Positions 51,834 to 60,060 of a stretch of DNA of 64,000 bases are shown piece after piece. The notes beneath the pieces are model-generated. The model ran no database searches, was not told the DNA's origin, and saw only the letters and a program-made list of their open reading frames with translations. The stretch is from Streptomyces sp. Je 1-369. GTDB taxonomy: Bacteria > Actinomycetota > Actinomycetes > Streptomycetales > Streptomycetaceae. The stretch lies in NCBI RefSeq assembly GCF_026810505.1, contig NZ_CP101750.1, positions 1,641,448-1,705,447 on the forward strand, in the 5' to 3' direction. The translations under genes and the position numbers were made by a program. Every line of letters starts with the position of its first letter. The first letter of the stretch is position 1.

Positions 51834-52888
51834 TTGGCACCTTCCTTGATCAGCAGCGTCGCGTCCTTCGGCGTGGGTGCGGCGTCTTCGCCCGCGATGT
51901 CGACCTGGAGGCCCTGCTCGCGCAGGAAGCCGATGGGGACGACGTTCTCCTCGAAGCGGCCCGGCAGCTCGATGCGCATGCGGCCGACCTGCTTGCCCGC
52001 GACGGTGTCCATCGCGGCGCCGAGGATCGAGATGTCGATGTTGTACGTGCGCGACAGCTGGGAGATGACCGGCTGGGTCGCGGCCTCCCCGTGGAAGGTC
52101 ACGTCGACGACGGTGCGGTCGTCGCCGGTGGCTTCGCCGCTGACCGGGAAGAGCGCGGCGGCGAGCTCGGAGCCGGGGGTGGCGAGCAGCTCGCTGACGG
52201 TGCCGGACTCGATGATCTGTCCGCGCTCCATGAGGGCGGCGGAGTCGCAGACGCTCTTGACGACGTCCATCTCGTGCGTGATGAGCAGGACGGTCAGGCC
52301 GAGCTGCTGGTTGAGGTCGCGCAGCAGCTGGAGGATGGAGCGGGTGGTCTCGGGGTCGAGGGCGCTGGTCGCCTCGTCGGAGAGGAGCACCTTCGGGTCG
52401 CCGGCCAGGGCGCGGGCGATGCCGACGCGCTGCTTCTGGCCGCCGGAGAGCTGCGCCGGGTAGGACTTCGCCTTGTCGGCGAGGCCGACCAGGTCGAGGA
52501 GTTCGCGGGCCTTGCGGGAGCGTTCCTGGCCGGAGAGGCCGAGGATCTCCAGGGGCAGCTCGACGTTGTCCTGCACGGTGCGCGAGGACAGCAGGTTGAA
52601 GTGCTGGAAGACCATGCCGATGCGGTTGCGGGCCCGGCGCAGTTCCTTGCCGGCGCGGGGGCCGCGGCCCGCCAGGGCGGTGAGGTCCTGGCCGGCGACG
52701 GTCACGGTGCCGGAGGTGGGGCGCTCCAGGAGGTTGACGCAGCGGATCAGGGAGGACTTGCCGGCGCCGGACTGGCCGATGACGCCGTACACCTCGCCCT
52801 CGCGGACGTGCAGGTCGACTCCGTCGAGGGCGGTTACTTCACGACCGCGTGAGCGGTAGACCTTGGTGAGGCCGGAAGTGGTGATCAC
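51830..52888 (-). CDS. metN: MetN, methionine ABC transporter ATPase
   Basis: A 352-residue ABC ATPase with Walker A GQSGAGKSS (38-46), signature LSGGQKQRV (147-155) and Walker B LLSDEATSALD (168-178). A C-terminal NIL domain (about 255-345) binds methionine and shuts down transport in known MetN proteins. The GTG start has GGAAAT upstream. It is first of the metN-metI-metQ-metQ operon; the 419-base region upstream contains a candidate leader peptide. Confidence 0.95.
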   Translation of the reverse strand: MITTSGLTKVYRSRGREVTALDGVDLHVREGEVYGVIGQSGAGKSSLIRCVNLLERPTSGTVTVAGQDLTALAGRGPRAGKELRRARNRIGMVFQHFNLLSSRTVQDNVELPLEILGLSGQERSRKARELLDLVGLADKAKSYPAQLSGGQKQRVGIARALAGDPKVLLSDEATSALDPETTRSILQLLRDLNQQLGLTVLLITHEMDVVKSVCDSAALMERGQIIESGTVSELLATPGSELAAALFPVSGEATGDDRTVVDVTFHGEAATQPVISQLSRTYNIDISILGAAMDTVAGKQVGRMRIELPGRFEENVVPIGFLREQGLQVDIAGEDAAPTPKDATLLIKEGAK

Positions 52889-53023
52889 AGGATTTCCGTC
52901 ACTGTCGAGTGCGCGGCGCGGGGTGGCCGGGCACGGGGCATTCGTTCGGAACGCGGCACGGTTCTCGCGGTGGTGGTGCGGTGGAACCGGAGGACGTGTG
53001 CGCGGGGCGGGCTCGCTTCCTAC

Positions 53024-53037
53024 GTCGACTTGTCGAC
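53024..53037. repeat. Double GTCGAC site in the metN leader
   Basis: GTCGAC-TT-GTCGAC lies about 135 bases before the metN start, inside the untranslated leader. It could pair with itself in RNA or be a protein site; no function is known. Confidence 0.4.
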
Positions 53038-53125
53038 TCCGTTGAGTACGACGGTTGCGTCGGTCAGGAGCGCGGCACAGCGGCTTCGCTTCGGGGCGCG
53101 AGGCTCTTCAGTGGTGCGGGGGCCC

Positions 53126-53212
53126 TCAGAAGGCGCACATTCGACACATACAACGAGCACCGGGCGTCGTGATCGCCTCGGTCGCAGGGGTGCGGCTGCT
53201 CGTCGTGGTCAT
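53126..53212 (-). CDS. Candidate Cys/Met-rich leader peptide of the metNIQQ operon
   Basis: A 28-codon frame starts MTTTSSRTPA and ends RCMCRMCAF followed by TGA, about 240 bases before metN and on the same strand. Three Cys and two Met codons in six positions right before the stop are very improbable by chance and resemble ribosome-stalling leader peptides that sense amino acids. A shorter version could start at the internal ATG (MCRMCAF). There is no clear Shine-Dalgarno site; a start near the mRNA 5' end is possible. The role is inferred from composition and position. Confidence 0.5.
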   Translation of the reverse strand: MTTTSSRTPATEAITTPGARCMCRMCAF

Positions 53213-53247
53213 GGGCCCAAGTAAAACACGCGTGAGGTCGCTGTCCA

Positions 53248-53278
53248 CCACCGCTGTCCGGTATACGGACAGCGGTGG
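53248..53278 (-). terminator. Terminator of the HAD gene
   Basis: A perfect 13-bp stem (CCACCGCTGTCCG with its complement) and a GTATA loop start about 30 bases after the HAD gene stop codon, upstream of the metN leader. Confidence 0.8.
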
Positions 53279-53307
53279 GACGGCCGCGGACGCCGGTGAC
53301 GGGCGGC

Positions 53308-53964
53308 TCAGTCGGCGAGGACGATCTCCACGCCGCCATCCGTGACCTGCGCGGACACGGCGGAGAGGTCCTTGACGACGACGTCGGCGAGGTCGGCGGG
53401 GAGCTCGGACGCCTGGTGGGTTGTGGTCAACGCCACGGTCTTCATGCCGGCGGCCCGGCCTGCCTGCAATCCCGCGGGGGCGTCCTCGAAGACGACGCAG
53501 CGGGCGGGGTCGACGCCGAGCTTGTCGGCGGCGAGGAGGAAGGGCTCCGGGTCGGGCTTGCCGCGCGTGATGTCGTCGGCGGCGATGACGAGGCCGGGGC
53601 GCAGGCCGACCTCGGCGAGCCGGGCCTCGCCCAGGGCGCGGGTCGCGGAGGTCACCACGGCCCAGCGCTCGGCGGGCAGGGACTCCAGGAGCTCGCGGGT
53701 GCCGGGCAGCAGGACGACACCGCCCGCGACGTCGGAGACCTCGAGCTCCTCGATGCGGGCGACGGCCTCGGCGATCTTCTCCGGAGGCAGCAGGTCGGCG
53801 GCGATCTCGGCGGCGGGGCGCCCGTGCAGCTCGACCTCGGCGAACTCCTCGGCGGTGATCCCGTACTCCTGCGCCCACCGCGACCAGCAGCGGTACACCG
53901 ACTCCATGGAGGAGACGAGGGTGCCGTCGTTGTCGAACAGGAGCGCGTCAGCATGGATCTTCAT
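53308..53964 (-). CDS. HAD-superfamily phosphatase
   Basis: A 218-residue beta-phosphoglucomutase/GS1-like HAD hydrolase: motif I LLFDNDGTL (Asp11, Asp13), motif II VVTSAT, motif III Lys in RGKPDPEPFL, and motif IV VFEDAPAGLQAG. The cap domain (about 18-85) is of the small helical type. It is likely a sugar-phosphate or nucleotide phosphatase. The ATG at 53964 is taken as start; another ATG is two codons upstream and neither has a strong ribosome site. Confidence 0.9.
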   Translation of the reverse strand: MKIHADALLFDNDGTLVSSMESVYRCWSRWAQEYGITAEEFAEVELHGRPAAEIAADLLPPEKIAEAVARIEELEVSDVAGGVVLLPGTRELLESLPAERWAVVTSATRALGEARLAEVGLRPGLVIAADDITRGKPDPEPFLLAADKLGVDPARCVVFEDAPAGLQAGRAAGMKTVALTTTHQASELPADLADVVVKDLSAVSAQVTDGGVEIVLAD

Positions 53965-54056
53965 AATCATCGAGCCTACGGGGCGCCCCCAGGGGCCGTG
54001 CAACGGGCCGAGGGCCGCGCGCACCGGGCCGAAGGCCCCGTAATAAAGTCACGGAC

Positions 54057-54416
54057 ATGCTTGTTGCCCTGACGATCGCGACCTCCGTGGCCGCGCTCGC
54101 CCTCGCCGCGTGGTGCGGTTTCGCCGCCTACCGCGACCAGCCGACCAAGGACTGGCACTTCATCGGGATGGGTGTCGTGACCCTCCTGGCCGCCGTCCAG
54201 CTGATCGCCGGCATCGTGCAGCTCGCGCGCGGCGAGCACGCGGACCAGGGCACGACGATCTTCGTGGCGTATCTGATCGGCGCGTTCGCCTGTGTGCCCG
54301 CGGCGGGCTTCATGTCCCTCGCCGAGCGCACCCGCTGGGGCTCCCTGACGGTCGCCGCGGGCGGCGTGGTCCTCGCCGTGCTCGAAGTGCGGCTCTACGA
54401 CATCTGGGGAGGCTGA
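54057..54416 (+). CDS. Four-helix membrane protein, first of a pair
   Basis: A 119-residue protein with four predicted membrane helices (about 3-22, 35-58, 68-85 and 96-110). There is no known domain. It is followed by a second membrane protein that starts one base after its stop, so the two are probably made together. It is divergent from the HAD gene with about 90 bases between the starts. Confidence 0.78.
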   Translation: MLVALTIATSVAALALAAWCGFAAYRDQPTKDWHFIGMGVVTLLAAVQLIAGIVQLARGEHADQGTTIFVAYLIGAFACVPAAGFMSLAERTRWGSLTVAAGGVVLAVLEVRLYDIWGG

Positions 54417-54417
54417 G

Positions 54418-54855
54418 GTGACGGTGACCGGCGAGAGCGAGTCCCCCGAGACCCGCCAGAAGCTCATCTCGGGCCCGGGCATCCTGCTGGTGTGGCTGTA
54501 CGGCGTGATGGTGGTCGGCGCCGTGTCCCGCTCGGCCGTGCAGATCTCCACGGACTTCGACAAGGCCCCGCTCGCGTACTCGCTGTCCGCGGTCGCGGGC
54601 CTCGTCTACGGCTTCATCACGTACTCGCTGGTGCGCGGCGGTGCCACGGCCCGCACGGCGGCGCTGGTGTGCTGCGCCGCCGAGCTGGTGGGCGTGCTCG
54701 GCGTGGGTACGTGGACGCTGGTGGAGCCGTCCGCCTTCCCGGACGCCACGGTGTGGTCGGACTTCGGGATGGGCTACCTCTTCATCCCGGTGATCCTGCC
54801 GGTGACGGCGATCTTCTGGCTGAACAAGGCACGGAAGGCTTCGGCGGAACGCTAG
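54418..54855 (+). CDS. Four-helix membrane protein, second of a pair
   Basis: A 145-residue protein with four predicted helices (about 20-38, 55-74, 80-103, 118-136) and charged ends. The GTG start follows the stop of the upstream gene by one base, with GGAGG in the upstream gene's last codons as ribosome site. It has no recognisable family. It converges on the GNAT gene with a four-base overlap of stops. Confidence 0.78.
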   Translation: MTVTGESESPETRQKLISGPGILLVWLYGVMVVGAVSRSAVQISTDFDKAPLAYSLSAVAGLVYGFITYSLVRGGATARTAALVCCAAELVGVLGVGTWTLVEPSAFPDATVWSDFGMGYLFIPVILPVTAIFWLNKARKASAER

Positions 54856-55364
54856 GCGCTGGCCACGTACGTTCCCGCGGCCGCCTCCTTCGCGAGCGTC
54901 AGCACCGTGAGCCGTTCGTTCACGTGCTGGGTGCTCACCGGCGCGTACCCGTGCTTGCGGTAGAGCTGGAGGTTCTGCTCGCTGCGGTGGCCCGCGGAGA
55001 GCTGGAAGCACTTGGCCGTGCCGCCCTCGCCGAGCCGCCGCTCGATCGCGTCGAGGAGGCGGCCGCCCAGGCCGTGGCGCTGCATCCTGGGGTGGACGAT
55101 GAGCTTGCCGATCCGCGCCGTGCCGTCGGCGTCGACCGTGCCGCGCACGGAGGCCACCACCTCGCCGCCGAGCCGGGCCACCAGGACGGTGCCCGCGGCC
55201 AGTTCGCCCCGGAGTGACTCCAGTGACTGGGTCAGGGGTTCGATCGAGTAGTCGCCGTAGATCTCGGCCTCGCTCTGGTAGCAGAGGTACTGCAGTTTCA
55301 GGATCTGCTCGACGGCGTCCTGATCGTCTGCCGCCGCCACCGAGATGGTCACGCTCATGCCCAT
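54852..55364 (-). CDS. GNAT N-acetyltransferase
   Basis: A 170-residue acetyltransferase. The acetyl-CoA loop IVHPRMQRHGLGGRLLDAIE (R-x2-G-x-G) is well conserved, and SAGHRSEQNLQLYRKHGYAPV follows. The substrate is unknown. ATG at 55364 has GGGAGG 9 bases upstream; a second ATG two codons later is possible. It follows the sigma-like gene by 37 bases on the same strand. Confidence 0.9.
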   Translation of the reverse strand: MGMSVTISVAAADDQDAVEQILKLQYLCYQSEAEIYGDYSIEPLTQSLESLRGELAAGTVLVARLGGEVVASVRGTVDADGTARIGKLIVHPRMQRHGLGGRLLDAIERRLGEGGTAKCFQLSAGHRSEQNLQLYRKHGYAPVSTQHVNERLTVLTLAKEAAAGTYVASA

Positions 55365-55401
55365 GTGTGCATGCCTCCCGCTCACCTGCTCCACCGGTTG
55401 T

Positions 55402-55929
55402 CTAACGCTCCATTCCCCACGGTGCAGGAGCCGCAACCTCCGCCGCCAGCATTCTGCGCAGGCATCCCAGGCAACGGGAACGTTCCGGCCCCAGACTCCC
55501 CTGTGACATTCCCAACTCTCCTGCGATTTCGCGGTAGGTGAGGTCCTTGGGGGACAGCAGTGCGGCCATGAGGCCGGGGCAGCGTCCGGGCAGCCTGCGC
55601 ACGGCGGCGTGCAGGGTGCGGTTCCGGTCGGCGGACAGGGCGCGCTCCTCGGGGCCGCACCCGGTGTCGTCGGCGGGTTCGGTGGCGTACGCCGCTTCCT
55701 GTCGGCTCGTGCGCCGGGTGAGGCGCGCCTCGGCCCGCACGGCGCCGCGCAGCCACAGAGCGGGGTCGGCGGGCGGCCCGTCGGACTCCAGGCGCTCCAG
55801 GAGGCGCAGCCAGACGGCCTGTTCGAGGTCGCCGGGGTCCGTGCCGGAGCCGAGCGCCTCCGCGGACGCCTCGGCGGCGAGGAGCGGGCGCAGGGCGGGG
55901 ATGAGCGTGGGGAGGGGGTCGTACGTCAT
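55402..55929 (-). CDS. Sigma factor-like regulator, orphan
   Basis: A 175-residue protein of the streptomycete type with a weak region-2-like helical N-terminal half and a clear region-4 helix-turn-helix (about 128-160, LTYREIAGELGMSQGSLGPERSRCLGCLRRML). The SxGPxRSRCLxCLR end is typical of a Streptomyces ECF-like group. No anti-sigma gene is adjacent; the neighbours are a GNAT and glpQ. Whether it directs RNA polymerase or acts in another way cannot be told. Confidence 0.82.
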   Translation of the reverse strand: MTYDPLPTLIPALRPLLAAEASAEALGSGTDPGDLEQAVWLRLLERLESDGPPADPALWLRGAVRAEARLTRRTSRQEAAYATEPADDTGCGPEERALSADRNRTLHAAVRRLPGRCPGLMAALLSPKDLTYREIAGELGMSQGSLGPERSRCLGCLRRMLAAEVAAPAPWGMER

Positions 55930-56003
55930 GCACGGCGGGACGCGGCCGCTCCGGTTCGAGGTTTCCGGAGCGGCCGTCTCTCACCCCAACCGGGGCCCGG
56001 CCC

Positions 56004-57194
56004 TTACCGGTTGACGAAGTCCGCGGCCGCGAGCAGGGCGGTGTCGCAGTTGTCGGAGAAGATCCCGTCGATGCCCGTCTCGAAGTACGCCTTGAAGGCG
56101 CCGAAGGCGTCGCCGTAGGCGTTCGGGTCGGTGCCCTTCCTGAAGTTCGCGGGGAGGAAGGTGTTCTCGTTGCGCATCGTGTACGGGTGCAGGATCAGGT
56201 CCGCCGCGTGCGCGTCCTTGACCAGGGTGGTCGGCGTGCCGAGGCTGCCGTCGGCCTTGCGCGGGATGACCAGGTCGAGGGTCGGGCCGATGCCCTGCGC
56301 GAAGCCGGCCATCCAGCGCAGGCCTTTGGGCGTGATCAGGTCGGCGACGGTGCGCGGGTCGCCCGCCTCGACGAAGTCCCAGGGGCGGGAGCCCGCGGTC
56401 GACAGGAGCACGACGCGCGGCGCGGAGACCAGCTTGGCCAGGCGCTGGATGCTGCTGGGCTCGAAGGACTGGAGGAAGTTCGGCGAGTTCTTCTTGTGGC
56501 GGCCGTAGCGGCGCAGGAGCTTGGCGAGGGGCTCCTCAAGACCGAGGCCCAGCTTGCGGAAGTAGGTGGGGTGCTTGGTCTCGATGTGCAGCCAGACGGG
56601 CCTGCCGCGCTTGCGGCCCGCCTTCTCGGCCCACCGGAAGACCTCTTCGAGGGTGGGCACGTCCCAGCGGCCGTCGTAGAGGGTGTTGCGCTGGCGGGTG
56701 CCGGGGATGCGCTCCTTGGCGCGCAGCGTCTTCAGCTCGGCGAGCGTGAAGTCCTCGGTGAACCAGCCGGTGAGCGAGGCGCCGTCCACGGACTTGGTGG
56801 TCTTGCGGGACGCGAACTCGGGGTGCGCCGAGACGTCCGTCGTCGCCGTGATGTCGTTCTCGTGACGGCAGACGAGGTGGCCGTCCTTGGTGGGCACCAC
56901 GTCCTGCTCGATGACGTGCGCGCCCATGTCGAGGGCGAGCTGGTACGAGCCGAGGGTGTGTTCCGGCCGATAGCCGCTGGTGCCGCGGTGCGCGACGACG
57001 GTCGGCACGGGCAGGGACGCGTATCCGCCATGTCCGCCGTGCCCGCCGTGTCCACCGCCGTGCCGCTCGTCGGCTCTCGCCACGCCGGGCAGTCCGACCG
57101 CGGCGGCGCCCGCACCGGCGATCGCCGCTCCCAGTAGCGCTCGGCGCCCCGGGCTCGTCCCCGGCTGCTGCTGACCCGAATCCTGCGTCGCCAT
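56004..57194 (-). CDS. glpQ: Secreted glycerophosphodiester phosphodiesterase
   Basis: A 396-residue enzyme with a Tat signal: GRRALLGAAIAG with the twin arginine at 17-18 and a likely cut near residue 41 (ARA-D). A short GHGGHGGHGG stretch follows, then the GDPD barrel with VAHRGTSGYRPEHT (His69), IEQDVVPTKDGHLVCRHEND (Glu97, Asp99, His111). It hydrolyses glycerophosphodiesters to glycerol 3-phosphate plus alcohol outside the cell; relatives in S. coelicolor are under PhoP control. GGAGG lies 7 bases before the ATG. Confidence 0.93.
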   Translation of the reverse strand: MATQDSGQQQPGTSPGRRALLGAAIAGAGAAAVGLPGVARADERHGGGHGGHGGHGGYASLPVPTVVAHRGTSGYRPEHTLGSYQLALDMGAHVIEQDVVPTKDGHLVCRHENDITATTDVSAHPEFASRKTTKSVDGASLTGWFTEDFTLAELKTLRAKERIPGTRQRNTLYDGRWDVPTLEEVFRWAEKAGRKRGRPVWLHIETKHPTYFRKLGLGLEEPLAKLLRRYGRHKKNSPNFLQSFEPSSIQRLAKLVSAPRVVLLSTAGSRPWDFVEAGDPRTVADLITPKGLRWMAGFAQGIGPTLDLVIPRKADGSLGTPTTLVKDAHAADLILHPYTMRNENTFLPANFRKGTDPNAYGDAFGAFKAYFETGIDGIFSDNCDTALLAAADFVNR

Positions 57195-57210
57195 TGGCGT
57201 TCCTCCCGAT

Positions 57211-57242
57211 GTCCCGCTGCCTTGCACCTGACAAAGCGGGAC
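57211..57242. promoter_or_regulatory. Inverted repeat upstream of glpQ
   Basis: GTCCCGCT and AGCGGGAC (8 bp each, 16-base spacer) lie 17-48 bases before the glpQ start. It could be an mRNA hairpin covering the 5' leader or a binding site. The 384 bases between glpQ and the acyltransferase gene hold both promoters; another inverted repeat (ATCGGGT/ACCCGAT) is at 57481-57500. Confidence 0.35.
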
Positions 57243-57578
57243 TGATCGTAGGTGGCCGGGAGTGACGTGTGGGAGACCCTGGAGGGAACGGCGGGATGAC
57301 GTGGCGTGGCGAGTGGGCGCACGATGGGGGTGGCGGCGCGGGTACGGGGACCGCCACGCAGAGCGAAGTACGCGCGTGACAAGGACCACTACTTCGGGCC
57401 ACGTCCGCCTCGCGGGGATACGGTCGTCACACAGGCGACAACCCCGGGCAACACGGCACAGAATCAGGTCAACACTGTGTATCGGGTCCATGAACCCGAT
57501 GTGCAAAGGGCGGTGGCCCGCGAGTACCGTACTCACCTGCACTTACTCGTCGTCGACCCGTTGACACCGGAGGGCCTG

Positions 57579-58250
57579 TTGTCCCGTCTAGCGCTCATCA
57601 AGGCAGTGCTCGGACCGTTCTTGCGCCTGATGTTCCGCCCACGGGTAGAAGGCGCCGAGAACATTCCGGGGACCGGGCCGGTCATTCTGGCCGGAAACCA
57701 CCTGACGTTCATCGACTCGATGATCATGCCGCTGGTGGCCAACCGTCCGGTGTTCTTCATCGGCAAGGACGAGTACGTCACCGGCAAGGGCCTCAAGGGC
57801 CGCCTCATGGCGTGGTTCTTCACGGGCGTCGGCATGATCCCCGTGGACCGTGACGGCGGGCGCGGGGGTGTCGCCGCGCTGATGACGGGGCGGCGCATCC
57901 TCGACGACGGCAAGGTGTTCGGCATCTACCCCGAGGGCACGAGGTCTCCCGACGGGCGGCTGTACCGGGGGCGTACGGGCATCGCCCGGCTCACCCTCAT
58001 GACGGGCGCGCCCGTCGTCCCCTTCGCGATGATCGGCACGGACAAGCTCCAGCCGGGCGGCAAGGGCCTCCCCCGGCCGGGGAAGGTGACGGTCCGCTTC
58101 GGCGAGGCGATGGAGTTCTCGCGGTACGACGGGATGGACCGTGACCGGTATGTGCTGCGGGCGGTGACGGACTCCGTGATGACGGAGGTCATGTTGCTCT
58201 CCGGGCAGGAGTACGTGGACATGTACGCCACGAAGGCGAAGGCGGCGTAG
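57579..58250 (+). CDS. 1-acylglycerol-3-phosphate O-acyltransferase (PlsC type)
   Basis: A 223-residue acyltransferase with NHLTFID (H41-x4-D46), a substrate-binding GMIPVDRDGG block, and PEGTR (118-122). It adds a fatty acid to lysophosphatidic acid or a similar acceptor at the membrane. The start is a rare TTG at 57579 with a perfect GGAGG 5 bases upstream, giving LSRLALIKAVLGPFLRLMF, the usual N-terminus of streptomycete homologues. The open frame extends further upstream but that part is not protein-like. Divergent from glpQ. Confidence 0.9.
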   Translation: MSRLALIKAVLGPFLRLMFRPRVEGAENIPGTGPVILAGNHLTFIDSMIMPLVANRPVFFIGKDEYVTGKGLKGRLMAWFFTGVGMIPVDRDGGRGGVAALMTGRRILDDGKVFGIYPEGTRSPDGRLYRGRTGIARLTLMTGAPVVPFAMIGTDKLQPGGKGLPRPGKVTVRFGEAMEFSRYDGMDRDRYVLRAVTDSVMTEVMLLSGQEYVDMYATKAKAA

Positions 58251-58279
58251 CCCTGCGGGGCCTGAGCGGATTACTGGTG

Positions 58280-58327
58280 CGCCCGCACCGGTGCGGAGGT
58301 CTTTTCCTCCCTGCACCGGGGCGGGCG
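58280..58327. terminator. Bidirectional terminator between the acyltransferase and MFS genes
   Basis: CGCCCGC-ACCGGTGCGGAGG pairs imperfectly with CCTCC-CTGCACCGG-GGCGGGCG across a TCTTTT loop. It lies between convergent genes. Confidence 0.7.
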
Positions 58328-58399
58328 TTCGCGTTTCCTCGCTGGAGTGCCGGGGTGCCGGGGTGCGGGGGTGCCGATGCCTTCGGCTGCGGGTGGGTG

Positions 58400-58429
58400 G
58401 GGGCTGGTCGCGCAGTTCCCCGCGCCCCT
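58400..58429 (-). repeat. Dispersed streptomycete intergenic repeat, copy 2
   Basis: On the minus strand this reads GGGGCGCGGGGAACTGCGCG followed by ACCAGCCCC, the fuller form of the element at 5161-5184. Confidence 0.65.
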
Positions 58430-58518
58430 AGGTCGGACCGCTCCGGCCCACCGCCCCGTTGACGCCACACGGAGCTGACGCCTGCCAGGGGGGCGACGGC
58501 TGGGCTCGCCCCCAGGCC

Positions 58519-60060
58519 TCAGTGTTCTACGCCGTCTTCCAGTTTCTGGTGCCTCAACAGGAACCACGCCGCCGCTGCCGTGGCGAGGAGGACCGCCGCG
58601 CCCACGCCCGCCGCCAGGCGCAGGCCGTCCACGAAGGCCGATTGGGCGGAGGAGAGGAGTACGTCCGCCTGGGCGGAGGGGAGCGACGTCGAGGATTCCA
58701 CCGCGCCGCCCAGCGACTCGTGCGCCGCCGACGCCACGTCCGCCGGCGTGCCCGGTGGCGCCGTGAAGTCGCGGTAGACGCCCGTGACGATGGAGCCGAG
58801 CAGGGCGATGCCTAGCGCCGCGCCCAGCTCGTACGCCGTCTCCGAGACCGCGGAGGCCGCGCCCGCCTGTTCCTTGGGGACGCTGGAGAGGATGACGTCG
58901 GCGGTCACCGTGAACGAGAAGCCCGCGCCGATGCCCACCACCAGGAGCGCCGCGCCCAGCAGCGGATAGCCCGTGCTCTGGTCGAGTGCCGTGAGTACGG
59001 CGAGGGAGAGGCCTACCGCCGCCAGGCCCCCTGCGACCACCAGCCGTACCGAGAAGCGGCGCGCCACCATGCCCGCGATCAGGCCCGCGCCCACCGCGCC
59101 CACCGCCGCGGGCAGTTCGGCGAGGCCCGCCTCGAACGGCCGCCTCCCCTGCACGAGCTGCAGGAACTGGGAGAGGAAGAAGACCAGGCCGGAGAGGCCG
59201 AGGACGGTCAGCAGGTCGGCGAGGACCGCCCCGGAGAACCCGCGGTTGCGGAAGAGCCGCATGTCCAGGAGCGGCGCGGGAAGCGTGAGTTGGCGGCGTA
59301 CGAACCAGACGAGCGCGGCGACGCCCACGACCGCCGACGCGGCCACGTCCCAGCGCAGCCCGTGCGCGGCCGCCTCCTTGATGGCGTACACGACGGCGAT
59401 CATGCCGATGAGGGAGAGCACGACGCTGACCAGGTCCCAGGGGCCCGGCGCCGGGTTCTTGGACTCGGGCAGGAACTTGATGCCGACCAGGACGAGCACG
59501 GCCATCACCGGCAGGTTGATGAGGAAGACCGAACCCCACCAGAAGTGTTCGAGCAGGAAGCCGCCGACGACGGGCCCCACCGCGGCGCCCGCGGACGCCA
59601 TGGCGCCCCAGATGCCGACCGCGAGGCTGCGCTCGCGCGGGTCGTGGAAGATGTTGCGGATCAGCGCCAGCGTCGACGGCATCAGCGTCGCGCCCGCGAC
59701 TCCGAGCAGCGCGCGGGCCACGATCATCATCTCGGGACTGGTGGCGTAGGAGTTCAGGACCGACACCGCGCCGAAGGCGACCGCTCCGGTGAGCAGCAGC
59801 TTCTTGCGGCCGATGCGGTCGCCGAGGCTGCCCATGGAGACGAGCAGACCCGCGATGACGAACGAGTAGACGTCGCCGATCCAGAGGAGCTGGGTGCCGG
59901 AGGGCTTGAGGTCCTCGCTGATGTACGGCGTCGCCAGGCCGAGCACGGTCGCGTCGACGGCGACGAGGAGCACGGCGAGCGCGAGCACGGCGAGAGCGAG
60001 CCAGCGGCCGGGGCTGCGCTCGATCTCGGGCGCAGCGGCCTCCTTGTGGATGCTGGTCAT
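58519..60060 (-). CDS. MFS drug-efflux transporter, DHA2 (14-helix) type
   Basis: A 513-residue transporter with about 14 membrane helices. Motif A GSLGDRIGRKK follows helix 2, the D-x-T-V region DATVLGLATPYISEDL is in helix 1, and helix 5 contains GAAVGPVVGGFLLEHFWW (antiporter motif C). It resembles SmvA/QacA-type proton antiporters for cationic or hydrophobic compounds. The ATG overlaps the stop of the tetR gene by four bases, so the pair is one operon and the regulator likely controls its own pump. Confidence 0.93.
   Translation of the reverse strand: MTSIHKEAAAPEIERSPGRWLALAVLALAVLLVAVDATVLGLATPYISEDLKPSGTQLLWIGDVYSFVIAGLLVSMGSLGDRIGRKKLLLTGAVAFGAVSVLNSYATSPEMMIVARALLGVAGATLMPSTLALIRNIFHDPRERSLAVGIWGAMASAGAAVGPVVGGFLLEHFWWGSVFLINLPVMAVLVLVGIKFLPESKNPAPGPWDLVSVVLSLIGMIAVVYAIKEAAAHGLRWDVAASAVVGVAALVWFVRRQLTLPAPLLDMRLFRNRGFSGAVLADLLTVLGLSGLVFFLSQFLQLVQGRRPFEAGLAELPAAVGAVGAGLIAGMVARRFSVRLVVAGGLAAVGLSLAVLTALDQSTGYPLLGAALLVVGIGAGFSFTVTADVILSSVPKEQAGAASAVSETAYELGAALGIALLGSIVTGVYRDFTAPPGTPADVASAAHESLGGAVESSTSLPSAQADVLLSSAQSAFVDGLRLAAGVGAAVLLATAAAAWFLLRHQKLEDGVEH

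Noticed and set aside
52889..53247. SAM riboswitch before metN
   Set aside because: No SAM-I, SAM-II or SAM-IV core could be recognised by eye; the Cys/Met leader peptide fits better. A covariance search would settle it.
53126..53878. Single ~250-codon frame running antisense-like through the HAD gene into the metN leader
   Set aside because: The upstream two thirds overlap the HAD gene in another frame; only the last 28 codons have meaningful composition.
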